Assembly (NCBI GenBank): GCA_022426155.1
Contig: JAKMEE010000027.1
Span: forward strand, 1 to 39,006
Direction: 5' to 3'
From: Candidatus Poseidonia sp.
GTDB lineage: Archaea > Thermoplasmatota > Poseidoniia > Poseidoniales > Poseidoniaceae
Length of the DNA: 39,006 bases
The notes below the pieces were generated by a model, which worked only from the letters and a program-made list of their open reading frames with translations, searched no databases and was not told where the DNA came from. Positions 7,260-14,108 of this stretch are shown piece by piece. Both the position numbers and the translations under genes were made by a program. Numbering within the stretch: the first letter of the stretch is position 1; the number at the start of each line of letters is the position of its first letter.

Positions 7260-7492
7260 CGGTTCGACAACCAGAGGATGAAGATGAATACATCAAAGCA
7301 GTCTTGGCATTGGCCATGGGTCGAGGTCGTTCCGTCGCCGAAGTGATTGAAGAAATCACGGGGGAAATACCCGATGAAGCCACAGTTGAAGCGGTGCGTA
7401 ACCGTTTGCAGATGGGACAAGAAAGCAATGAAACCGTTGACATTGCAAGTCTGCTTGAAGCCCTCAAAGGGATGCAAAACGCCTGGCAGTGA
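7256..7492 (+). CDS. small acidic helical protein, third gene of E1/JAMM cassette
   Basis: The product has 78 residues and I do not recognise it. It is acidic, predicted mainly helical (about 8-35, 40-53, 61-74), and has no Cys, no signal peptide and no membrane helix. It does not look like a beta-grasp ubiquitin-like fold and ends in NAWQ, not in Gly-Gly, so it is a poor candidate for a classical modifier. It could be an adaptor, a substrate or an atypical carrier. Its ATG overlaps the JAMM stop (ATGA), and it ends 2 nt before the convergent fatty-acid oxidation gene. It is judged a real gene from its coupling and clean coding character. Confidence 0.7.
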   Translation: MTVRQPEDEDEYIKAVLALAMGRGRSVAEVIEEITGEIPDEATVEAVRNRLQMGQESNETVDIASLLEALKGMQNAWQ

Positions 7493-7494
7493 AT

Positions 7495-9564
7495 TTACTG
7501 GTCGGTGTAGGTTGGGCGACGGTTCTCAATGAGGGCAGAAAGTCCTTCTAAAGCGTCCTTGGTTGAGAAGATGGTGTGAAGTCCGTCCAGTTCCATTTGC
7601 AATCCTTCACCCAATTCAGTGGTCATGGTAGCGTCGATCAACTCGCTCGCCATTCGACGTGCAATCGGCGCTGTGAAAGAGAGGCTCTTGAGTTGACGAG
7701 CCACGATCTTTTCTCCAGCATCAAAGCCCTCGGGACAATCACCGTTCATGAGCGCACCCATGTTCTCATCACTGTAGAATTGATTTGCAAAAGTTGCCAC
7801 GGGAGAGTCTGCTTGAGCAGGTTTACCTGGGTACTTGTTTTCGGGTTTACCTTGAATTCCCAATTCCGAGATACAGGCATCCACTCCAGCGACATCGACC
7901 AAGTGCGTGACCAAACCGAGTTGAGCCGCAGTGTTTGCATCCATGAAATTACCAGCCAGAACCGCCCATCGTGCAATTGGGATGCCACAAATCCGAGCAG
8001 GTCGTTGTGACCCTCCAAGTCCGGGATAGATGCCGATAGAGGTTTCAGGGAATCGGAATTGTGTTCGACGAGTCCCAATTCGGTAATCACAGGCCAAGGC
8101 CAATTCCAATCCTCCACCGAGTGCTAATCCTGTGGTGAGGGCAATGGTGGTTTTCGGAGATTGCTCTAGGAGGTCTAACAAACGGTGGCCATCAGCAGTG
8201 AATTCATAGATGTCAGGGATTGCATCGGCTCGAATTTTGTCAACGAAGAACTTCACGTCAGCGCCAGCGACGAAGGCTTTCCCAGCCCCGTCAAGTACCA
8301 CGGTATGAACATCGGTGCGGTTGTTGGCGGCTTCGACAGCTTCGGTCAATTGTTCCACTACAACGACATTCAGAGCGTTCATGGCTTCAGGTCGATTGAT
8401 GGTAATGGTGGCGGTTCCGTTCTGAACGTTGGTATCTACGTAGGAGAAAGTCCAGGAGTTGGAACCTTGTTGCGTGAAAAAGGTGGGAACAACCCATCCT
8501 TCTCCTGCAGTTTGAGCAAAAGATTGAGCCATTCGGTGGGCCTCACCGACTCCGATTCTGTTCATTAATTCAAACGGTCCACGAGCCCATCGTAATCCAA
8601 CCTTAGCTCCACGGTCCACGTCTTCCATGCTGCAAATCTTCTCGTCCACGATTTGTGCGGCGACGCCGAAAACAACACCGAGAAGTCGCTCTGAAACCTC
8701 GGTGTATTGTGCCTCATCATAGGACGATTCATCGGAAATCTCCCATTGATCGTTGCCTGCCACCAGAGTGCGAAGGTTTGCCGCCCCTGTGTAGCGGGGG
8801 GTGTTGAGTTGCTCGGCCAAATAATCGGTGGAATGCAGTGCGATTGGAGGACCGGTGAGGTTCATCAAACCAAATGGACCCAAGCCAATTTGGAAGGCTT
8901 TACAGGCGATAGCATCAATTTGAGCGGCAGATGCTACACCCTCTTCGAGCAGAAGGCAGGCTTCATTGAGCCAGGGGACGAAAAACCGGTTAACAACAAA
9001 CCCGGGGCGGTCTGCACAAACGATGACGACCTTGCCTAACATTTTGCAGTATTGAACCACTTTGTTGACGGTTTCTTGGCTTGATGCTTGAGCAGGAATA
9101 ACTTCGACAAGGCGGTTCTTTGCGGGGTGGTAGAAGAAATGGAGGCCGACAAAACGATCGGGTCGTCCCGTTGCTTCTGCCAGCGCATTGACGGACAACG
9201 AAGACGTGTTTGATGCGAGAATTGTGTTGCTATCACACGCTTCGTCCAGTGTTTTGAACACGGCTGTTTTAACATCAAAATCTTCGAACACTGCTTCAAT
9301 CACGAGGTCGGTATCAGCTGCGGTTTCTTCCACGCCGATGACACCAGTGATTCGTCCTTGAATAGCATCAACTTGCGCAGGCGAAAAGATACGGCGCTCA
9401 ACGGCTTCTTCCAAAAAGTTGGCAATGATGGATTGTCCACGTTCGACCCATTGGGCTTCACGGTCCACCATTTGGACATCAAATTCTTCTTGGGCGCTCT
9501 TTTGAGCGATCCCGGAGCCCATGTTTCCGGCTCCGACCACTGCGACTCGTTGAATGGGTTGCAT
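7495..9564 (-). CDS. fused 3-hydroxyacyl-CoA dehydrogenase / enoyl-CoA hydratase
   Basis: The product has 689 residues. The N-terminal dehydrogenase has the NAD loop VGAGNMGSGIAQ (10-21), the NTSSL segment and a catalytic-His region GLHFFYHP (usual HFFNP altered to HFFYHP). Its C-terminal helical domains run to about 370. The crotonase domain starts near ATITINRPEAMNALN (about 385) and retains both catalytic Glu positions, in GGGLELALACD and FPETSIGIYPGLGGSQ. Dehydrogenase-first order is the archaeal/FadN-like arrangement, opposite to bacterial FadB/FadJ. It hydrates enoyl-CoA and oxidises 3-hydroxyacyl-CoA, in fatty-acid beta-oxidation or, as in hydroxybutyrate-cycle archaea, crotonyl-CoA conversion. 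No other beta-oxidation gene is adjacent. The ATG follows a stretch without a clear TATA box. Confidence 0.92.
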   Translation of the reverse strand: MQPIQRVAVVGAGNMGSGIAQKSAQEEFDVQMVDREAQWVERGQSIIANFLEEAVERRIFSPAQVDAIQGRITGVIGVEETAADTDLVIEAVFEDFDVKTAVFKTLDEACDSNTILASNTSSLSVNALAEATGRPDRFVGLHFFYHPAKNRLVEVIPAQASSQETVNKVVQYCKMLGKVVIVCADRPGFVVNRFFVPWLNEACLLLEEGVASAAQIDAIACKAFQIGLGPFGLMNLTGPPIALHSTDYLAEQLNTPRYTGAANLRTLVAGNDQWEISDESSYDEAQYTEVSERLLGVVFGVAAQIVDEKICSMEDVDRGAKVGLRWARGPFELMNRIGVGEAHRMAQSFAQTAGEGWVVPTFFTQQGSNSWTFSYVDTNVQNGTATITINRPEAMNALNVVVVEQLTEAVEAANNRTDVHTVVLDGAGKAFVAGADVKFFVDKIRADAIPDIYEFTADGHRLLDLLEQSPKTTIALTTGLALGGGLELALACDYRIGTRRTQFRFPETSIGIYPGLGGSQRPARICGIPIARWAVLAGNFMDANTAAQLGLVTHLVDVAGVDACISELGIQGKPENKYPGKPAQADSPVATFANQFYSDENMGALMNGDCPEGFDAGEKIVARQLKSLSFTAPIARRMASELIDATMTTELGEGLQMELDGLHTIFSTKDALEGLSALIENRRPTYTDQ

Positions 9565-9607
9565 GGTGTGTCGGAATCAAACACCGCTCATGAAGCATGC
9601 GGCGGGT

Positions 9608-10789
9608 TCACTTTGACGCATGAAGGGTCCATGCCTCTTGCATACCGCTGTGAAAGCGTTCAGGAGACAAGAAGTTCACGTGTTCCATCAAGGCTGCATC
9701 AGGGTGTCTCTGTGCGCCCTCTCGGCTTGCCCATGCAGCGTGCACGTTCAGGATTGCTTCCCTCCAAGCAGACTCATCTTCCGCTTCCAAACATGTGCCC
9801 TCGGGCATCAATTCATTGTGCGCCGGAAGGTTCGATGCGAGGGCGGGCTGACCCGCTGCCATTGACTCAACGGGAGGATATCCAAAACCTTCAGCAGCAG
9901 AAGCGAAGAGCAATACTTCGGTGTGCCAACGGTAAAGATTCAATTCATCATCAGGGACTTCTGAACCAACATTGTGCCACGTGATGTTTGATGCCGCTGC
10001 CATTTCACTAGCATTTGGTCCTCCGTAGGGGCATTCATCCCCGCCGACATGGTGCACCTGAATCTCTTGTCGTTGTTTTTCGGGTAACGAGGCAATGATT
10101 TGGATGATGAACTTCAATCGTTTTCGAGGGTCATGGCTACCAACTACCAAGAGATGACATGCATGTTCTTGGAGCGAAGTAGGAGGTTTGGGTAGGATTG
10201 AAGGGGGCGCATATTGTGTCACATCCAATCCATAGGCTACTCTCAATAGAGGCATCTTGGGAAAGTGTTGACGACACAATGCTTCAGTGGCTTTGGTGTT
10301 ACAAACAAATCCATCTGCTCTTCTCAATCCCTTCATCAATCGCTTGAGATCCCGTTTGCGAATCATCCCTGGACGTTGCTCACCAACTTCAATTCGTTCT
10401 CCATTGAGGTTCATGACTGAAGGAAGAAGATGGAAGAAGTCGTGTACATAGACAATAACTGGAACGGGTGAACGTTTTGGAATCAAATGCGCTTGTTCTT
10501 GGTCTGCGACGTGAACCAGGTCAACTTTCTTGGCGCTATGGAGTGTTCCTATGGCCCGGGCAACTTTGCGCGGATGTTGGAACCAGCGCATCCATAACCG
10601 CTTCAATCCAGAACTGCCCTTAGGAAGATGGTATTCTTCGCACCCTGCAGACTCCCACCCCTGAATCTTTCCAGATTCAAGCGATGTCTTGAGGTCATGA
10701 AACGCCCCACCGAGTCCTGAGTGAGGAGAAAGCGCTCCTCCGCGAACCAAAAGGACGCGTCGGAGCGCATCATCTCCGGCTTGACCCAT
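9608..10789 (-). CDS. GT4-family glycosyltransferase
   Basis: The product has 393 residues from ATG 10789; an upstream in-frame GTG at 10810 would add 7 residues. It is a GT-B fold: an N-terminal Rossmann start (RRVLLVRGGALSPHSGLGGA), an HDFFHLLP segment in the middle of the first domain, then HLLVVGSHDPRKRLKF opening the donor domain. The EX7E motif is in EGFGYPPVESMAAGQP. No signal peptide or membrane helix is seen. The family transfers sugars from nucleotide-sugar donors to glycan or lipid acceptors at the cytosolic face; donor and acceptor are unknown here. It is followed by the dehydrogenase/hydratase gene on the same strand after 43 nt, with no obvious functional link. Confidence 0.85.
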   Translation of the reverse strand: MGQAGDDALRRVLLVRGGALSPHSGLGGAFHDLKTSLESGKIQGWESAGCEEYHLPKGSSGLKRLWMRWFQHPRKVARAIGTLHSAKKVDLVHVADQEQAHLIPKRSPVPVIVYVHDFFHLLPSVMNLNGERIEVGEQRPGMIRKRDLKRLMKGLRRADGFVCNTKATEALCRQHFPKMPLLRVAYGLDVTQYAPPSILPKPPTSLQEHACHLLVVGSHDPRKRLKFIIQIIASLPEKQRQEIQVHHVGGDECPYGGPNASEMAAASNITWHNVGSEVPDDELNLYRWHTEVLLFASAAEGFGYPPVESMAAGQPALASNLPAHNELMPEGTCLEAEDESAWREAILNVHAAWASREGAQRHPDAALMEHVNFLSPERFHSGMQEAWTLHASK

Positions 10790-10914
10790 GGTCTTGGCAA
10801 CACGCCGCACTTCTTCAAAGAAGCACCTTCCAGTGACAAAGAACGGTGTTATTCATGGTATGAGGTGTGGAAAAGAAATCAAGTATGTGAACCCGCAGGC
10901 CGTGCTGAGAATGC

Positions 10915-11370
10915 ATGCCAGAACCAGCAATGAAGATTGAATCTGATGCTTTTGCATCCATCCAAAAAAGTATTGAATCAACGCTTCAGCATGGGAAGAC
11001 GATTCGCTCTACTCTCGCAGAAACATCTGGGCAAGGGCCCTTCAATGCTGCGTGGGAAGTGGAAGCAGCCGTCGAAGCATTGCACGTTTTCGCATCACGC
11101 TGGACCATTGAAATTCTCGCAACACTTTACATCACAGGTCCACGAAGATTCAATGAAATGAAAACCATGTTGACTGGCATCTCTAGTCGAACTCTCTCGG
11201 ATAAATTACGTTTCTTGGCCGATGAAGGCTTGGTGCTTCGCTTGGTCACAGACGGTCCACCGGTGAAGGTGAATTACAAACTCAGTGAACATGGGTTGAC
11301 ATGTGGGCGCTTACTTTCCCCGTTGGTCGCCCATCTCAAAATTCTCAAAGGTTCAGTCCAGAGCGATTGA
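10915..11370 (+). CDS. HxlR-type winged-helix regulator
   Basis: The product has 151 residues (an alternative ATG at 10930 would remove five). The winged-helix domain (about 53-140) matches HxlR/MarR-like DNA-binding proteins: RWTIEILATLYITGPRRFNE (HTH helix 1-2), then SSRTLSDKLRFLADEGLV (recognition helix) and a wing VKVNYKLSEHG. The N-terminal 45 residues are unlike the short Cys-bearing N terminus of classical HxlR. The family usually binds as a dimer to operators near its own or a neighbouring gene, often in response to redox-active or aldehyde compounds; the signal here is unknown. Divergent from the GT4 at 10789 and convergent with the membrane protein at 11414. Confidence 0.82.
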   Translation: MPEPAMKIESDAFASIQKSIESTLQHGKTIRSTLAETSGQGPFNAAWEVEAAVEALHVFASRWTIEILATLYITGPRRFNEMKTMLTGISSRTLSDKLRFLADEGLVLRLVTDGPPVKVNYKLSEHGLTCGRLLSPLVAHLKILKGSVQSD

Positions 11371-11413
11371 TTCGTTGCCAAAGGGCAAGAAAGAAGTTCT
11401 GATGATGTCAACT

Positions 11414-11809
11414 TCAAACCGAGGTAGTGGGCTTCTCTTCAGAAAAAGCCCGTACAAGAGCCATCCCATGAAGCAATATTCCCATGGCGATGATTCCGTG
11501 AATCAATGAAATCCATGTCATGTTTTCAAACATTTCACCCATGCCATATTGGATCAACCAGGCGACAAGAAGGCCGAAACTCATGCCCTTCAACTTCGAA
11601 TTATCTGTTTTAGACATCATCACAAAGACCACCACGCCAAGGCAGGCGATCAACCCGAGTTGAGCGCTCCAAGCGTGACTTGGGCCAGTCTCGTATCCAT
11701 AAGCACTTGAGAGTCCTGTAGAGGCTTGGCCCAGCGTCAAGAGCACCACAGAAACGGTCATTGCTCGGGCATAGGAGAGAAATGTAGTGTTGATTTCGGT
11801 CTCAGTCAT
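11414..11809 (-). CDS. small membrane protein, about four transmembrane helices
   Basis: The product has 131 residues from ATG 11809. A longer in-frame start at 11869 would add 20 mostly polar residues, but an A-rich element centred 26.5 nt before 11809 supports the shorter form. Hydrophobic segments lie at about 14-30, 46-62, 72-90 and 96-116, with short loops, one of them KTDNSKLKG. No catalytic motif or family is recognised. It is convergent with the HxlR-type regulator (43 nt apart), which may or may not control it. Confidence 0.72.
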   Translation of the reverse strand: MTETEINTTFLSYARAMTVSVVLLTLGQASTGLSSAYGYETGPSHAWSAQLGLIACLGVVVFVMMSKTDNSKLKGMSFGLLVAWLIQYGMGEMFENMTWISLIHGIIAMGILLHGMALVRAFSEEKPTTSV

Positions 11810-11830
11810 ATTTGGAGGAAGCGGTGCTGC

Positions 11831-11840
11831 CTTTTTTTGC
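11831..11840 (-). promoter_or_regulatory. A-rich TATA-like element of the membrane-protein gene
   Basis: Minus-strand GCAAAAAAAG is centred 26.5 nt upstream of the ATG at 11809, the spacing seen before other genes in the window. It helps choose that start. Confidence 0.3.
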
Positions 11841-11900
11841 TTAGTGGTCCCAACTGCGATGTTCCGCACGATTCAAGGGGGAGGCTGTGCTGCGCTGAAC

Positions 11901-12911
11901 ATGCATGCCACAACATCTTCCGCCCGTATCTTGGTGGCGGTGATGTTGGTATTGGTGGCCGTACCCCTCACGGCAGGTCAAGATACCACTGAGCCAGCAT
12001 GGCGCAGTAACGGTCTGGACCCTTTGCTTTGGGAAGATCGCCCCGAAACTGAAGACTCGCCGATGATGGAATCCTATACCGGAAACGCAGTGATTGAACT
12101 TCGTGTTTCGTACCAAGAGGGACACCTTTCAAGTCAAACCGAGGGTGAGATTATCATTGAATTGTTTGAAGAATGGGCTCCAATCACCACAGCGAACATG
12201 ATTGAACACGTTGAAAGCGGACTTTACGACGGCATTTTCTTTCACAGAGTAATCAACGATTTCGTAACGCAATCGGGTGACCCTACATGCAAGACCGTCG
12301 GCGCCTATCCAGCCACGAGCCTAACTTGCGGGAGCGGAGGAACAGGAGAAACCATACCGCTTGAACTCAATGAGAATCTCTCACACGTTGATGGAGCATT
12401 AGGGATGGCTCGAGGTCAAGACCCTGACTCCGCAGATGCTCAATGGTACATTGCAGAAACCGAAGCTCATAATTTGGACCCCGAAAACAGGGATGATGAG
12501 GGCTATGCTACCTTCGGGATTGTTCGAGATGGAATGTCGCACATCCGAGCCATCGCATGCACGCCAACAAACGATGCTCCACTCGGTTGTGAACTCCTTG
12601 AAAATCCAGCCTCTGCTGCTGGAAGGCCAGTTTATGAAGCCAAAATCAACTCCATGCAAATGATCGGTGTAGCAGACCCAGATGGCACCATTCGTAATCC
12701 CGCCGATGATACAACACCCGCTTCAACCGAAGAACTCGAGTCTCAATCATTGTTCCAGGCCATCGCTGGAAACTCAATCAATCTCGTGGCAATTGCAATT
12801 TTGCTTGGAGGCTTTGTTGCTTGGCAGGCCCGTATCGAGCCACCGCTTCTGATGCAAGAAGAAGCCAAGATACTGGACGCTGAACTCGTCGATGACCGAC
12901 CGCTCGGTTGA
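11901..12911 (+). CDS. extracellular, membrane-anchored cyclophilin-type peptidyl-prolyl isomerase
   Basis: The product has 336 residues from ATG 11901, chosen because a signal peptide follows at once (ARILVAVMLVLVAVPLTAG, about 8-26); an in-frame upstream extension lacks that character. The cyclophilin domain (about 60-265) shows GEIIIELFEEWAPITTANM, then the active-site region GIFFHRVINDFVTQSGDP with the family FHR signature. It is longer than a minimal cyclophilin and has extra Cys residues that may form disulfides. A transmembrane helix follows (about 296-314) with a short acidic cytosolic tail. Role: cis-trans isomerisation of Xaa-Pro bonds, probably folding secreted proteins outside the membrane. 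It ends 6 nt before the convergent TYW2-like gene. Confidence 0.88.
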   Translation: MHATTSSARILVAVMLVLVAVPLTAGQDTTEPAWRSNGLDPLLWEDRPETEDSPMMESYTGNAVIELRVSYQEGHLSSQTEGEIIIELFEEWAPITTANMIEHVESGLYDGIFFHRVINDFVTQSGDPTCKTVGAYPATSLTCGSGGTGETIPLELNENLSHVDGALGMARGQDPDSADAQWYIAETEAHNLDPENRDDEGYATFGIVRDGMSHIRAIACTPTNDAPLGCELLENPASAAGRPVYEAKINSMQMIGVADPDGTIRNPADDTTPASTEELESQSLFQAIAGNSINLVAIAILLGGFVAWQARIEPPLLMQEEAKILDAELVDDRPLG

Positions 12912-12917
12912 ATGAAT

Positions 12918-14057
12918 TCAAATGGGTTTGCATCGAACATCAAAGACGACATGACGAACGTGAGGAGCATACCATTTGACGCGTTCAAGATGACCCCCTT
13001 CCACGGTGAAATGAAGCTTATTTTTATCGCATATAGATTGTAATTCCGTTAGGGTTTTGGTCATCCATGCCCCAATTTTTTCTTCTTCAACATTCATGTG
13101 AATGTGCAACCACCCTCCCGATGATTTAAGACATAACAGTGCATCTCCCCAAGCCAATTCGCTCGATGGAAGAAGTCCTAAATGACACCGATCCGCTTGT
13201 CCACGAAGTGTTGGCATGGTGGTGGAATTATCGCCTTCATGCACTGTGACTCGAGATTCTAGGCCGTTGGCATTGATGCCCCATTTCAATCCTTCAATGG
13301 AACTTGGGTTCAATTCACAAGCATGAACGTGTTTTGCTCCAGCATGAATCAACATTGGGAAGGTGTAATACCCGATTCCAGCATAGGCATCAATCACGAT
13401 TTCCTCATTCATCTCGAGTCCAGCGATTCGTCTTCGTTCAGTGATGTTACCGGAAGAAAACATGACCCGTGAGGCATCAAAACCATAGCGGATTCCATGG
13501 TCGAGAAATTCAACGTCCGATGAACCTCTCAACATTTCTATTTGTGGAGTGCGGAGCGTATTTTTGGCGATGGGTGCTTGCAGTCCGATGGATGACACCT
13601 TGAGGGCTTGAGCAATTCCCCGCCACAACTCGTCGATGGAGTCAGTAATCCTCACTTTTTGCCATGATTCGTCGGAGAAACTTCCGTGAGGAAAAAGCAC
13701 CAAATCACCCAAACGTTCCCATTTCGTTGGAAGTTGAAGTGTAGCCAAAGAGGCATCATCACCAAGCCATGTTGTCACTGCTTGAGCCAAGCGTTGATGA
13801 GGATCATTTGGAAATTGAAAGGTCGGAACACATTGAATCAATTCAAAGGATTCACCAAGTTGTTCCTTGAGATGTATTAGAAATTGTTGATTTTGTTCGC
13901 CTTGGTCGTTCATGGGAAAACCAATTCTTCCTTTGTCAAGTTCCACGGGTAGGATGTCGGCATGCAATCGCCCCGCTGCATCCAATATTTGGTGTGCACT
14001 CTCCCCTAACGAGCGAGGAACTGAGAGAAAGGTATGACTCAATTCATGCCCTTCCAT
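12918..14057 (-). CDS. TYW2/Trm5-family tRNA-modifying enzyme
   Basis: The product has 379 residues. The SAM-binding Rossmann domain (about 205-300) has IDAYAGIGYYTFP and then HVHACELNP followed by a GDN motif. ACE.NP is the pattern of TYW2/Taw2 (3-amino-3-carboxypropyl transfer to 4-demethylwyosine at tRNA-Phe position 37), where Trm5 methyltransferases usually have a D.NP pattern. The upstream segment FSSGNITERRRIA matches the RNA-proximal motif common to both. The N-terminal 200 residues are divergent from the usual D1/D2 domains. It acts in the cytosol on tRNA in wyosine-type modification; TYW2 is favoured over Trm5 by these motifs only. A ctttcaag element lies about 26 nt from this start and from the divergent start at 14109. 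Confidence 0.75.
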   Translation of the reverse strand: MEGHELSHTFLSVPRSLGESAHQILDAAGRLHADILPVELDKGRIGFPMNDQGEQNQQFLIHLKEQLGESFELIQCVPTFQFPNDPHQRLAQAVTTWLGDDASLATLQLPTKWERLGDLVLFPHGSFSDESWQKVRITDSIDELWRGIAQALKVSSIGLQAPIAKNTLRTPQIEMLRGSSDVEFLDHGIRYGFDASRVMFSSGNITERRRIAGLEMNEEIVIDAYAGIGYYTFPMLIHAGAKHVHACELNPSSIEGLKWGINANGLESRVTVHEGDNSTTMPTLRGQADRCHLGLLPSSELAWGDALLCLKSSGGWLHIHMNVEEEKIGAWMTKTLTELQSICDKNKLHFTVEGGHLERVKWYAPHVRHVVFDVRCKPI

Positions 14058-14078
14058 AAGGGGTGGACAAGGGGAACT

Positions 14079-14087
14079 CCTTTCAAG
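14079..14087. promoter_or_regulatory. shared core element between divergent genes
   Basis: The near-symmetric cctttcaag lies about 26 nt from both the minus-strand start at 14057 and the plus-strand start at 14109. It resembles the TTTCAAAT elements elsewhere in the window and could serve both directions. Confidence 0.3.
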
Positions 14088-14108
14088 TTCCCGTTCATAG
14101 CGGCAACC

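Noticed and set aside
6052-7492. CBASS or BilABCD anti-phage operon
   Set aside because: These need a CD-NTase plus effector, or a ubiquitin-like protein plus E2; none is present next to the E1-like and JAMM genes.
9358-9984. 208-codon open frame on the plus strand
   Set aside because: It lies antisense to the dehydrogenase/hydratase and GT4 genes, both with clear family motifs, and has no recognisable protein features.
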